Both the position numbers and the translations under genes were made by a program. The notes below the pieces were generated by a model. It worked only from the letters and a program-made list of their open reading frames with translations, was not told where the DNA came from and ran no database searches. Of a stretch of DNA of 31,407 nucleotides, positions 17,080-25,872 are shown piece by piece. Origin of the DNA: an uncultured Desulfobacterium sp. GTDB taxonomy: Bacteria > Desulfobacterota > Desulfobacteria > Desulfobacterales > Desulfobacteraceae. The stretch covers positions 1 to 31,407 of the forward strand of contig CAKZLA010000115.1 of NCBI GenBank assembly GCA_937124525.1, in the 5' to 3' direction. Numbering within the stretch: position 1 is the first letter of the stretch; each line of letters begins with the position of its first letter.

Positions 17080-18201
17080 TTATGTAGTCCGGCGCCTGAA
17101 TATCCAGCCTGCAAGGGACAGGGTAAGCGCTGCGATACAAGCCATGGGCCAGAGTTGGGGCCAGACCGAGGCTGTGTCTCCACCGGCAAGAAAGATCTGC
17201 CTGAGACCATAGACAACGTAGCGCAGGGGGTTGATCCAGGTGGCTACCTGGAGCCACTCGGGCATGTTTTCGATTGGGGTGGTGAAACCACCCAGGATCA
17301 CCGCAGGCATGATAAAGACAAAAGAGCCAAGCAATGCCTGCTGCATTGTCGTTGAAAGAGACGAAATAAAAAGTCCCACCCCGACGACGGCGACCATAAA
17401 AACAGTAAGGATAATAACAAGAGCCGACACCGTACCATGGAACGGAATTTTAAAGAAGAACACAGCCGCTGCCGAGAGCAGGAGCGCGTCGAATAAACCG
17501 AACACGATGGGAGGCATCGCCTTACCTATCAGGATTTCAACGGGCCTGAAAGGTGCCACTAAAAGTTGATCAAAGGTTCCGAACTCCCTCTCCCGTGCAA
17601 CGGAAAGGGACGAGAGAATCATCACCACAATCATGGAGATGGTTCCCCCCAGGGCAGAAACAATATACCAGCGGCTGACGAGGTTCTCATTGAACCACGC
17701 CCTGTTGATCAGCTCAAGGGCGGGTTCATTCGGTATCTCTGCCTTCCCCTGCAAAAAACGGATTCCCTGCTGGTGAACTATAGTGTTCACATAACCAAGG
17801 GCAATGGAGGCCACATTGGAGTTGCGGCCATCCGCGATCACCTGGACCACTGCTTGCTCGTCTCCGGCCAACTTTTCGCTGAAATCAGCGGGAACAGCGA
17901 TCACCAGCCGCGCCTTTGCTGTATCGATCACCTCCCGTATCTGGTTATCCGAGGCAAGGGTTGCCACCAGCTTGAAGTTTTCCGATCCCTTAAAGCGTGC
18001 AAGCAGTTCCCTGGACTGGGCCGTTCGGGAGTGATCCAGAACCGCATATCGTACGTCGATGAGGTCAAAAGTAGCCGCAAAGCTGAAGACGAAAAACTGA
18101 ATAATGGGCGGGACAATAACCACAACCCGGCTCTTCGGATCCCGTAGCACCATACCGAATTCCTTGATGATCAGGGTAATTATCCTCTGCAAACTGTTCA
18201 T
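17080..18201 (-). CDS. ABC-2 type efflux permease subunit (YbhR/YhhJ-like)
   Basis: This 373-aa ABC-2 permease has an N-terminal membrane helix (VVVIVPPIIQFFVFSFAATF) and a large extracytoplasmic domain (about 45-170). A C-terminal block of five membrane helices starts near WYIVSALGGTISMIVVMILSSLSVAREREFGTFDQLLVAP. It forms the channel with the other permease, driven by the double ATPase. Its ATG overlaps the stop of the upstream permease by one base (TAATG), implying coupled translation. It is the last gene of a six-gene efflux operon. The substrate is unknown; relatives export drugs or other small amphipathic compounds. Confidence 0.9.
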   Translation of the reverse strand: MNSLQRIITLIIKEFGMVLRDPKSRVVVIVPPIIQFFVFSFAATFDLIDVRYAVLDHSRTAQSRELLARFKGSENFKLVATLASDNQIREVIDTAKARLVIAVPADFSEKLAGDEQAVVQVIADGRNSNVASIALGYVNTIVHQQGIRFLQGKAEIPNEPALELINRAWFNENLVSRWYIVSALGGTISMIVVMILSSLSVAREREFGTFDQLLVAPFRPVEILIGKAMPPIVFGLFDALLLSAAAVFFFKIPFHGTVSALVIILTVFMVAVVGVGLFISSLSTTMQQALLGSFVFIMPAVILGGFTTPIENMPEWLQVATWINPLRYVVYGLRQIFLAGGDTASVWPQLWPMACIAALTLSLAGWIFRRRTT

Positions 18202-19334
18202 TACTGGGGCAACCTCCTCACCAGTTTTCTCATTGTCACTCCCAAAAGGACGACTGCCATCACAGCCAGTACCGCAGCCCCAGGAAGCAGAGCCGACCAG
18301 ATATTTCCTGCCATAAAAAGGGTCTGGCTGATGGTTACAAAATAACGGGCCGGAATAATATAACTGATGATCTGCACCAACCTTGGAGTACTCTCCAGGT
18401 CAAACAGCAGGCCGGACAGGAAAAATGCCGGGAGAAAGCCGGTGATCACTGAAATCATCGCCGCCACAAACTGTACCCGGGTGGCAGAGGAGATAAGGAG
18501 ACCAAGTCCGAGAGACGCAAGCATGAACACTCCGCCAAATCCAATCAACAGCAGCAGTGAACCGCGAAGGGGGACGCCAAAGAGAAAAACTCCCAAAGTG
18601 ACAGACAAAAGCATCCCAATCATGCCGAGGATAAAATAAGGAATGATCTTGCCAAGAAGTATTTCTCCCGGCGTAAGGGGTGTGGCCAGCAAAGCCTCCA
18701 TGGTTCCCCTCTCCCACTCCCGCGCGATAACAAGGGCGGTCAGGAGTGTCCCGATAAGGGTCATGATAACGGTCAGCAACCCTGGCACCAGAAAATTAGT
18801 GGAATCCGCCGATTCATTGAACCAGATTCGCTGTTCAACGGAAATGGGAGGACGGGCCCCGCCTTCCTCTCTTGCCCTTCCCACCTCAAGCCATTTACCG
18901 ATGGCTCCCTGGCCGTAGCCCTGGATCAGCCGTGCACGGTTGGCATCCATCCCGTTTAAGACCAACTGCACCTCTGCCTGAAACTCTTTTGCAAGCCGTG
19001 GGGAAAAGTCGGATTGAATGATGAAAATTCCATCGACCTCCCCTGATTTAACCAGCGCTTTTGCCTGGGCCACCGAATACACCGCCCGCGTTTTGAAATA
19101 GGGAGAGAGCTCAAAACGAGCGGCAAGCTCCCGGGCTTCAGGGCCGCCATCCTCCAGCACAATTGCAAGAGGTACATTTTTGGGGTCCAGGGACACTCCA
19201 AAGCCGAAAATAAAGAGCAGAATCACCGGCATAACTATGCCGAGAAGAAGACTGGATGGGTCCCGAAGGATCTGGAGCGTCTCCTTTTTAAGAAATCCCG
19301 TTAGCCGCATGGGACGGCTGCCCGTATCAGTCAT
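18201..19334 (-). CDS. ABC-2 type efflux permease subunit (YbhS-like)
   Basis: This is a paralogue of the following permease: N-terminal helix (LLLGIVMPVILLFIFGFGVSL), extracytoplasmic domain, then VPGLLTVIMTLIGTLLTALVIAREWERGTMEALLATPLTPGEILLGK and four more helices. I chose the ATG at 19334 because GGGAGGGG precedes it at proper spacing; a frame-open ATG at 19349 would add only five residues (MREGT). The gene overlaps the ATPase gene by 8 nt and the next permease gene by 1 nt. The pair would form a heterodimeric export channel in the inner membrane. Confidence 0.9.
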   Translation of the reverse strand: MTDTGSRPMRLTGFLKKETLQILRDPSSLLLGIVMPVILLFIFGFGVSLDPKNVPLAIVLEDGGPEARELAARFELSPYFKTRAVYSVAQAKALVKSGEVDGIFIIQSDFSPRLAKEFQAEVQLVLNGMDANRARLIQGYGQGAIGKWLEVGRAREEGGARPPISVEQRIWFNESADSTNFLVPGLLTVIMTLIGTLLTALVIAREWERGTMEALLATPLTPGEILLGKIIPYFILGMIGMLLSVTLGVFLFGVPLRGSLLLLIGFGGVFMLASLGLGLLISSATRVQFVAAMISVITGFLPAFFLSGLLFDLESTPRLVQIISYIIPARYFVTISQTLFMAGNIWSALLPGAAVLAVMAVVLLGVTMRKLVRRLPQ

Positions 19335-21132
19335 TGTCCCCTCCCGCATCCGCCCGGGAAAAATTGCTGTCTGTCAAGGAGATAAAGGCATCTTCCACAG
19401 TCGGATCAGGGTTGTCGGCGGTGACGGCCATCCCCCTGATCTCCTTTGGCCGCCCGGCAGCAAGGTTTCTGCCCTGGGACATGATCACCATATGGTCGCA
19501 GAATTCGGCCTCTTCCATAAAGTGGGTGGTGACAATAACGGTGACACCCTCCCTTGAAAATCCGTTGATTCGCAGCCAAAATTCCCTTCTTGCAAGGGGA
19601 TCAGCCCCGGATGTGGGCTCATCAAGGAAGAGGATATCCGGTTCATGTACCATGGCAACGGCCATGGCAAGCCGCTGGCGATAGCCGCCGGGCAGGTTTT
19701 CAGCCTGGAGTTCAGCCCTTTCTGTCAGCTCAAACTCCTGTAATGCCCAATCCACCCTTTCTTTGAGTTTTTTCCTGGACAGGCCGTACGCCTTACCGTA
19801 GAACCTCAGGTTTTGGAGTACGGAGAGCTGACGATAGAGCGAAAACTTCTGGGCCATATAGCCAAGGCGGGCCCGTGCCGCAGCAGGGGAGGTACGCAGA
19901 TTATACCCGGCCACATCAATCTTGCCGCCTGTTGCAGGTAACAGACCGCATAACATGCGAAAGGTGGTTGTTTTGCCGGCACCGTTTGAGCCAAGCAGTC
20001 CGAATATTTCCCCCCGGCGCACCTCAAATCCGATATCCTCCACCGCGGTGAAATCACCGAATTTTTTTATTAGCCCTGACACCGATACAACCACCTCGCC
20101 GTTATTCGGCTTGTTCAGGACCGCCGTGCCTTCTTTGAAAACCACTTTCGGCTGAGATCCCAGTCGTTCTGTCATCCTGTCCATGAACCCGTCCTCAAAG
20201 ATGGGATCAGCCGGAGTCATCTCCACTTCCGCAGAAGAACAGGCAGGCAGACGTCCAAGGACAGTTGCATCCCGGACAACAATCCGTACTTTCCCCGAAC
20301 GAATGGTGGCATCGATTACTTCCGGACACAGGTATAGCTGTCGCTGCAATTCCCGCGGCCCGATCCCTCCCCGGTCCATGGCCATGAAAACCCTGTTTTC
20401 CAGCCCTTCAATAAAGCGGGAAGGAGGCCCCATTTCAACAATTTCGCCGCGGTGGAGAAGGATTACCTGATCGCACCGATCCGCCTCATCAAGATAGGCG
20501 GTTGCGACAACAACACCAATACCGTCTTCTCTTACCAGTTCGCCGACAATGGACCACAGATCCCGCCTGGAAACCGGATCGACTCCCACCGTGGGCTCAT
20601 CCAAAAGAAGTATTTCAGGAGGTTTAATCAGGCAGCAGGCAAGGCCCAGTTTTTGTTTCATCCCCCCGGAAAGCCACCCGGCTCTGCGGTTGGTAAAACT
20701 GGAAAGACCGGTCATCCCAAGAAGTTTTTTGTTTCGCCCGGGTCGCTCATTTCGAGGAACAGATTTTAGATCGGCATAAAGGGTGAGGTTCTCCGTCACA
20801 GTAAGATCTTCATAAAGGCCGAACTGCTGGGGCATATAGCCGATACGGCTGCGAAGTTTATCAATATCACGGACAACATCAAGCCCCAGGACAGTGAGCT
20901 CCCCTGCCATCGGCACCAGAAGTCCTGCAGCCAGGCGCAGAAAAGTCGTTTTTCCGGCACCGTCAGGTCCTACCAGCCCGGTAACCTTACCGGCACAGGC
21001 AGAAAAGGAGATATCCGACAGCGCACGTACACTTTGCCCACCCTTAGGTTGAAACGCCATGGAGAGACTCCGTGCTTCAAGTATGGTATCTGAACATGAG
21101 GTTTTCTTCACTATCTCTCTTACCCTGTCCAT
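19327..21132 (-). CDS. Double-domain ABC-2 efflux ATPase (YbhF-like)
   Basis: This 601-aa protein carries two nucleotide-binding domains. NBD1 has Walker A GPDGAGKTT (55-63), signature LSGGMKQ (154-160) and Walker B ILLLDEP (174-180). NBD2 has GSNGAGKTT (381-389), a variant signature LPGGYRQ (480-486) and ILFLDEP (500-506). The switch histidine is present in NBD2 (VTTHFMEEAEFCD). In NBD1 the equivalent is VATAYLDEADRCD, with Ala for His, suggesting unequal ATP sites. It energises the two ABC-2 permeases encoded just downstream. The gene starts 12 nt after the HlyD-type adaptor gene, with CGGAGAG upstream of ATG. Confidence 0.92.
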   Translation of the reverse strand: MDRVREIVKKTSCSDTILEARSLSMAFQPKGGQSVRALSDISFSACAGKVTGLVGPDGAGKTTFLRLAAGLLVPMAGELTVLGLDVVRDIDKLRSRIGYMPQQFGLYEDLTVTENLTLYADLKSVPRNERPGRNKKLLGMTGLSSFTNRRAGWLSGGMKQKLGLACCLIKPPEILLLDEPTVGVDPVSRRDLWSIVGELVREDGIGVVVATAYLDEADRCDQVILLHRGEIVEMGPPSRFIEGLENRVFMAMDRGGIGPRELQRQLYLCPEVIDATIRSGKVRIVVRDATVLGRLPACSSAEVEMTPADPIFEDGFMDRMTERLGSQPKVVFKEGTAVLNKPNNGEVVVSVSGLIKKFGDFTAVEDIGFEVRRGEIFGLLGSNGAGKTTTFRMLCGLLPATGGKIDVAGYNLRTSPAAARARLGYMAQKFSLYRQLSVLQNLRFYGKAYGLSRKKLKERVDWALQEFELTERAELQAENLPGGYRQRLAMAVAMVHEPDILFLDEPTSGADPLARREFWLRINGFSREGVTVIVTTHFMEEAEFCDHMVIMSQGRNLAAGRPKEIRGMAVTADNPDPTVEDAFISLTDSNFSRADAGGDND

Positions 21133-21144
21133 GAACTCTCCGTG

Positions 21145-22191
21145 CTATCCCTGCTTGCGGGTCGCTTCAGGCTTGACGTTTTTGTCTGCAGGGCCGGTAC
21201 CGCGTTTTTTCACAACCACGGTAACAGGCATTCCAAGCCGGAGCCTGTTGTCCAGATCCTCCAGCCAGATACGTATTTCATATACCAGTTGAGTCCGCAG
21301 TTCGGTTGTCTGCACAAATTTTGGTGTAAATTCGGCAGCAGATGAAATAAAACCGACCGTACCGTTAAAAGCCTCCCCTGGGAACGAATCACTGTAAACC
21401 TTGGCTTCCATGCCCTGGACAATAAAACCAAGATCCGGTTCGGACAGATAGGCGCGAACCCATTTAGGCGCCGTAAGGGCAAGGGAAAAAACCGTACGCC
21501 CGGGCGCCGCCACCTCGCCGGGTTCCATGACCCTGCTCTCTATTATGCCCGGTGCGGGGGCGTAAAGAAAGGTATCGTTCAACCGCTCCCGAAGGAGTGC
21601 CGCCTGTGCCTCCCGTGCTTTCAGAACTGCTCTTGCCTCTGCTATTTTCTCGGCCCGGAATCCCTCCTTGGCAAGGGCCAGCAACTCTTTTACAACATCT
21701 GACTCAGCCCTTGCCACATCAAGCTCTGCCCTTGCATTGTCAAGGTCCTGGATCGTGCTTGCCCCTGTCCCAGAGGTAACCTTGAGTCTATTGGCAAGCA
21801 GCTCAGCGTTGGCAATCCTGACCTGTGCCGCCTTCAACTGGGCTTGTATTTTTTTGATTTCCTGGGGTCTGGTACCGGTGGTCAGCAGCAGGAGCGCCTC
21901 CTTCTGGGCTGCCACCATTGCCTCTGCCTCCTGCAGCTGATAGGTAAGCTTCTTTTTTCTCAATTTGGCGAGAAGCTGACCTTCTTCAACCTGATCACCT
22001 TCATCCACGAGAATATCTTCGACCATCTCCTGTTCGTTAAAGGCAAGCCGTGTCGTTCTGAGATCTATATTGCCGTAGAGAGTCACCGTGTCACCGACAG
22101 AAATCCGTCCTGACCCATTTTTCCAGTAGTAGCCTGCCCCAGCCCCGGAAAGGACCAGCAACAGGATTACAATCCATACGCCCTTATTCAT
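21145..22191 (-). CDS. HlyD/MFP-family periplasmic adaptor of an ABC efflux pump
   Basis: The protein has an N-terminal membrane anchor (WIVILLLVLSGAGAGYYW), a first lipoyl half-domain (LYGNIDLRTTRLAFNEQEMVEDILVDEGDQVEEGQLLAKL) and a long coiled-coil hairpin (about 80-195 from the longer start). The second half-motif (LYAPAPGIIESRVMEPGEVAAPGRTVFSL) and a beta-barrel domain follow. It bridges the inner-membrane ABC pump to the outer-membrane channel. I chose the ATG at 22191: AAGGAGAAGGATAAC precedes it, and the upstream in-frame ATG at 22230 lies inside the previous gene. The ATG sits directly after the previous stop (TAACATG), giving 348 aa. Confidence 0.92.
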   Translation of the reverse strand: MNKGVWIVILLLVLSGAGAGYYWKNGSGRISVGDTVTLYGNIDLRTTRLAFNEQEMVEDILVDEGDQVEEGQLLAKLRKKKLTYQLQEAEAMVAAQKEALLLLTTGTRPQEIKKIQAQLKAAQVRIANAELLANRLKVTSGTGASTIQDLDNARAELDVARAESDVVKELLALAKEGFRAEKIAEARAVLKAREAQAALLRERLNDTFLYAPAPGIIESRVMEPGEVAAPGRTVFSLALTAPKWVRAYLSEPDLGFIVQGMEAKVYSDSFPGEAFNGTVGFISSAAEFTPKFVQTTELRTQLVYEIRIWLEDLDNRLRLGMPVTVVVKKRGTGPADKNVKPEATRKQG

Positions 22192-22192
22192 G

Positions 22193-23677
22193 TTATCCTT
22201 CTCCTTCGGCACTATTTTGCACAGCCTCACGATCGGGGATATCCCATCCTCCGCCCAGGGCGCGGTACAGCCTTACAATCTCACCAAGCTCAAACTGTTT
22301 TGCAAGAAGCAGGTCGTCCCTGGCATTTATCAGCTCCCGCTGTGCATCCAGCAGTTGAAAAAGAGTGCCAAGGCCGGTCCGGTAGAGCTGTTCAGCAAGC
22401 TCGACGGAGCGCATTCCATCATCAACGGCAGTTTCAAGCAAACCAACCCGTTCCTGGTTGTGGACGACCCCCACAACACCGTTTTCAACTTCACCTATTG
22501 CAGTCAACAGGCTTTTCTCCAATTCCAGACGGGCCTGCTCTGCCTGGGACTCCCTTATTTCAACCTTGGTCTGCAACCTGCCACCGTTGAACAGGGGGAA
22601 GGAAAGCCTGGGCCCCAGCGAATAGATAATTGCCTCAGGGTGGAGCAAACTACCCAGCTCGTCCGTCTGCAAATAGAGGTTGCCTGTGATGGATAACCCC
22701 GGATACTTATCCGCCTTTGCCGAACCAATGGCTGCCACAGCCGCCGCATATCTCCTTTCCGCACTGCGTACATCTGCACGCCTTGTAAGAAGATCCGCTG
22801 GAAACCCGATTCCCACCATCATAGGGGCATCCATGAGGTTTCCGCCGGCAATATGATTTTCCGCCGGTGGTAGACCGAGCAGGATGGCTATCTGGTTTGC
22901 CGAAACCAAACGTGCCCGGCGCAGTTCAGGGTAACGGGCTCTTGTCAGATTCAACTGGCGCCTGGTCTGTTTTATATCAAGTTCGGTGGAGGTTCCCATC
23001 TGGAATTTCAGTTCCACAAGTTCAAGGGATCTCTTGATAAGTTCGATATTGGATTCAAGAATCTGCAACCGCTCATCAAGGATGCGCACATCAATATAGG
23101 CAAGAACCAGCTCGGCGGAAAGGGAAACAGCGACATAGCGACAGGTTTCCAGTTCCGCTTCATAGTTGCGGTCCGCGGTTTCCACAAACCTTGTAACCCT
23201 GCCCCATAGATCCAGCTCCCACCCGGCAAAACCTCCCGCAGAAAAGAGGGTTGCATTTTCACCGGGGAGCGGGCCTTGTCGATTTAGCGCTTTCTCACCG
23301 GTCCCGGCCCGGGTTATTTTTCCGTCAAGGTCCACATAGGGCAGTCTGTCAGCACCTGCCAGACTCCGCCTGAGACCCGCCTCCACTATGCGTTCCCGGG
23401 CTTTTGCCAGATCAAGATTCCTTTGTACCACCTCATGCACCAGTCTCGTGAGTTCCGGATCATCAAACTGCTCCCACCAGCTTGCTGCCGGTGCATCCAC
23501 CGTAAGGGAGGTCCGCTCTCCTGATTCCGGTCTGCCAAGCCAGCCCTCACCATGTTTCTCTGCCAGATCAGGCGTCTGATAATTGGGACCGACCACGGCG
23601 CAGCCACTAATAAGAAACAGGACAGGTAAAATCCTGAGCAGTAGCAACCTATGCCAGCCCAGTTGTTTTCTCCTCAT
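22193..23677 (-). CDS. NodT/OprM-family outer-membrane efflux lipoprotein
   Basis: This 494-aa TolC-like channel subunit has a lipoprotein signal ending in LISGC with lipidated C26, then VVGPNYQTPD, the standard family start. Two OEP repeats follow, each with long amphipathic helices (for example DPELTRLVHEVVQRNLDLAKARERI and the matching second repeat with RRADVRSAERRYAAAVAAIGSAKADKYPGLSI). It gives the ABC pump an exit through the outer membrane. Its ATG overlaps the MarR stop (ATGA). An outer-membrane channel in an ABC-2 operon makes this a self-contained tripartite exporter. Confidence 0.93.
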   Translation of the reverse strand: MRRKQLGWHRLLLLRILPVLFLISGCAVVGPNYQTPDLAEKHGEGWLGRPESGERTSLTVDAPAASWWEQFDDPELTRLVHEVVQRNLDLAKARERIVEAGLRRSLAGADRLPYVDLDGKITRAGTGEKALNRQGPLPGENATLFSAGGFAGWELDLWGRVTRFVETADRNYEAELETCRYVAVSLSAELVLAYIDVRILDERLQILESNIELIKRSLELVELKFQMGTSTELDIKQTRRQLNLTRARYPELRRARLVSANQIAILLGLPPAENHIAGGNLMDAPMMVGIGFPADLLTRRADVRSAERRYAAAVAAIGSAKADKYPGLSITGNLYLQTDELGSLLHPEAIIYSLGPRLSFPLFNGGRLQTKVEIRESQAEQARLELEKSLLTAIGEVENGVVGVVHNQERVGLLETAVDDGMRSVELAEQLYRTGLGTLFQLLDAQRELINARDDLLLAKQFELGEIVRLYRALGGGWDIPDREAVQNSAEGEG

Positions 23678-24240
23678 TTTCCTTTCCTCATGTTGCCCTT
23701 ATTGCCGCGGTCTTCCGGCAGCGACTTTATGAGTCGTTCGAACCTGCCGATGATCTTTTTCAGTGAATCGAACATTTGTTCAACCTCATCCTCCTGTATT
23801 TCCGCACCGATCTTTTTGACATTTTCCAAATGGGCGGGAAGAAAATCCACGATAAAGCCTCGGCCTTTCCCGGTGAGCCGAATGTTCACCTTGCGCCTGT
23901 CTTCAGGATTGATACACCGTTCAACCATGCCATCTTTTTCCAGAGTGTTGAGAACTCCTGACATGGCCGCATAGGAGATGGGATAAAACGGCCGCAGGAC
24001 AGATATACTCTCCCCGGCCGGGGAATCCGACAAGAGCAATCTTACCATAAGAAGAAACCGTCCCTTTGATGTGCCCATCTTCTGAAAATAGGCGTCACTC
24101 ACCACCACAACCCGGTGCAGCAGGAGCATCATTTCGGCAAATTTTATTATGAATTCAACGTTTTGCCCGGACAAAAATGTTTCAAATGTTGTCAGCATTT
24201 TTTTCATTTCCGGCAGGTTCCCTATTCCGTTTGGTTCCAT
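23674..24240 (-). CDS. MarR-family transcriptional regulator
   Basis: This 188-aa protein has a MarR winged helix at about 60-130, including ISYAAMSGVLNTLEKDGMVERCINPEDRRKVNIRLTGKG, flanked by dimerisation helices. The C-terminus is a basic tail (EDRGNKGNMRKGK). It is the first gene of the efflux operon. The promoter directly upstream holds an 11-bp inverted repeat overlapping the -10 box, so autorepression relieved by the exported compound is the simplest model. The ribosome site is weak (GAGAG) and the ATG at 24240 is the best start available. Confidence 0.92.
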   Translation of the reverse strand: MEPNGIGNLPEMKKMLTTFETFLSGQNVEFIIKFAEMMLLLHRVVVVSDAYFQKMGTSKGRFLLMVRLLLSDSPAGESISVLRPFYPISYAAMSGVLNTLEKDGMVERCINPEDRRKVNIRLTGKGRGFIVDFLPAHLENVKKIGAEIQEDEVEQMFDSLKKIIGRFERLIKSLPEDRGNKGNMRKGK

Positions 24241-24266
24241 GTGTCAGCTCTCGGATTATTTATATT

Positions 24267-24323
24267 TTATTTAGGTGCATATTATTTAGGCACATAAATA
24301 TATCAGGGTGAAAAATATGTCAA
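24267..24323 (-). promoter_or_regulatory. Sigma70 promoter and probable MarR operator of the efflux operon
   Basis: On the minus strand TTGACA (24318-24323), a 17-nt spacer and TATTTA (24295-24300) form a good promoter. Plus-strand TATTTAGGTGC (24268-24278) and GCACATAAATA (24290-24300) form an inverted repeat with one mismatch that covers the -10 box. The same stretch can be read as two abutting 15-nt direct repeats, TTATTTAGGTGCATA and TTATTTAGGCACATA. Confidence 0.7.
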
Positions 24324-24449
24324 TAAAAAAAGCCCGAGGCAAAATGGCAGGCTTTTAACCCTACAAGGCAACTTACAGATAAAACTCCATAAATTCAGTG
24401 ATTTAAGAGATTAGAGCGTTTTACAAAAAGACTATGAATTCAGGCTCTT

Positions 24450-24599
24450 ATGCGATTGACACTTCAGTGTTCAAACAAAAATATTACAAATGTTAAAGAA
24501 GTTGCAAATAAATTTTTCAAAGCTGCCATTATATCTTACGAAGAAATTCATAAAAACGATTGGATGCCTATTGAGCCCTATTCATCTCCAAATAAATAG
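24450..24599 (+). other. Possible 49-codon ORF or gene remnant
   Basis: An ATG-to-TAG frame would encode a Lys/Glu/Asn-rich peptide (NVKEVANKFFKAAIISYEE... ending EPYSSPNK). The ribosome site is weak and I do not recognise the family. It may be a leftover of a lost mobile gene, since the surrounding 24.3-24.85 kb is full of inverted repeats. Confidence 0.25.
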
Positions 24600-24603
24600 A
24601 GTA

Positions 24604-24712
24604 TACCCTTTTTGCATTATTCTCTGCATTTGTAATCATAGAAAGGGGGCTGGGGGATGAGGATTGCCCTATATTTTCCATTCCGATCACCTCCGATCAT
24701 CTAAAAAGGGTA
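24604..24712. repeat. Inverted repeat pair (10 bp) in the efflux/methyltransferase spacer
   Basis: TACCCTTTTT (24604-24613) is the exact reverse complement of AAAAAGGGTA (24703-24712). It lies immediately beside the larger inverted repeat at 24718-24840. Probably element debris; chance is possible at this length. Confidence 0.4.
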
Positions 24713-24717
24713 CAAAA

Positions 24718-24840
24718 GGCTGCCCACTTAAGGCGGGACAGGCTTTAAAATCAAGCGTCTGAGCAGCCTTGAATTCAGGGGATGAAATCTGATTTTCCAC
24801 ATAAAACTCTTTGAAAATATCCCGGGTTAAGTGGGTAGCC
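24718..24840 (-). repeat. 14-bp inverted repeats just after the methyltransferase gene
   Basis: GGCTGCCCACTTAA (24718-24731) matches the reverse complement of TTAAGTGGGTAGCC (24827-24840) at 13 of 14 positions, enclosing 95 nt. On the minus strand the distal arm is followed by TTTTGTACCCTTTTT, so the transcript of the receptor-methyltransferase operon could end here. It could also be a MITE remnant. Confidence 0.5.
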
Positions 24841-24847
24841 ATTTTTT

Positions 24848-25870
24848 CTATTTGTTTTTCCTGGCTACCACCAGCTCGCCCTCGCCCATGCCCAGGCTAA
24901 AAGACCGGGTCTCCACCCGGCCAAATCCGGCTTCCCCAAGGAGTGCTGCAATCTGCCCCTTTTCAAAAGAAACGTCCTGGCCTTCCAGGGCAAGGGAGAG
25001 CCGGGACAAAACAACGGACATGGGTTTGGTACGTTCTTCGGTCAGCCCCTCATGAAGGCAGATAAATACCCCGGAATGATTCATGGCCGCCTTTACCCGG
25101 CGGAAAAAAGCAACCGGATTCTTAACATAGTAGAGGTTGTGGCTGGCCCAGATTATATCGTATTCCTCCCCCAGATCTACCTCATTGTAATCCCCTTCAA
25201 TAAAGGAAACTCGGGAGTCAAGGCCCTCTTTTTTCACCTCTTTTCTGGCCAGGTGGATGATTCCGGGAAGATCCATAAGCACCCCGGACAATCCGGGGCG
25301 CCGCCGGACCATTTCCATGCCCATGATCCCAGGGCCACCGCCCAGGTCCAGTAAGCGCGTGGCCGTGGCATATTCGGGCAGGGATTCCACCAGATCAGCC
25401 GCAAGGCGGGCAGCTCCTGCCCGCTGGTAGCTGGCAAGATGAGCCACGGCATTTTCCCATTTTGTCTCGCTGGTAAGATCCTGGCCAGGGGCTACCTGGG
25501 GAGGTCCGTTTCTTACGATGTGGGGGATGCTGGAAAGATTCCTGTACTGCATGGCTGTTATGTTTTTCACAAACCCGCCCATGTAAACCGGACTTGTGGT
25601 GCATAGAAAACATTTCCCAAAATCGGTATTGGTATACTGTGTGCCGCATTTTTCAACAAATCCCATGGAGACCATGCTGTCCAGAAAAAACCCGAGCCCG
25701 GCAACGTCTGTCTGAATGTCAAGGGCCCGGGCAATATCTGCAAGTTCTGTTGCCTGTTCCAGAATATCGGCAATCTTGAGTTCAAGGGCCGCCTCCAGGA
25801 CCGCCATCTTAATCGGGCCCAGCAAAATATCAAACAGCGGGCCCATGGAAGGGTAATGATCTTTATTCAT
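24848..25870 (-). CDS. SAM-dependent methyltransferase (O-methyltransferase, dimerisation-domain type)
   Basis: This 340-aa protein has an N-terminal winged-helix dimerisation domain (about 10-90: GPIKMAVLEAALELKIADIL, then FVEKCGTQYTNTDFG). A Rossmann domain follows, with SAM motif I LLDLGGGPG (173-181), acidic D200 (VLMDLP) and H244 (WASHNLYYV) near the usual catalytic position. This is the plan of hydroxyneurosporene and plant-type O-methyltransferases. Its start is 2 nt after the TonB-dependent receptor stop, so both are made from one mRNA. Context suggests it acts on the compound brought in by the receptor, or on a related metallophore or cofactor; this is inference. Family sure, substrate unknown. 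Confidence 0.85.
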   Translation of the reverse strand: MNKDHYPSMGPLFDILLGPIKMAVLEAALELKIADILEQATELADIARALDIQTDVAGLGFFLDSMVSMGFVEKCGTQYTNTDFGKCFLCTTSPVYMGGFVKNITAMQYRNLSSIPHIVRNGPPQVAPGQDLTSETKWENAVAHLASYQRAGAARLAADLVESLPEYATATRLLDLGGGPGIMGMEMVRRRPGLSGVLMDLPGIIHLARKEVKKEGLDSRVSFIEGDYNEVDLGEEYDIIWASHNLYYVKNPVAFFRRVKAAMNHSGVFICLHEGLTEERTKPMSVVLSRLSLALEGQDVSFEKGQIAALLGEAGFGRVETRSFSLGMGEGELVVARKNK

Positions 25871-25872
25871 TT

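Noticed and set aside
17566..18147. 193-codon plus-strand frame opposite the ABC-2 permease
   Set aside because: It is antisense to a well-supported permease and shows no domain or ribosome site.
24661..24706. 15-codon frame starting ATGAGGATTGCC after a G-rich stretch
   Set aside because: It is too short and featureless to support as a gene.
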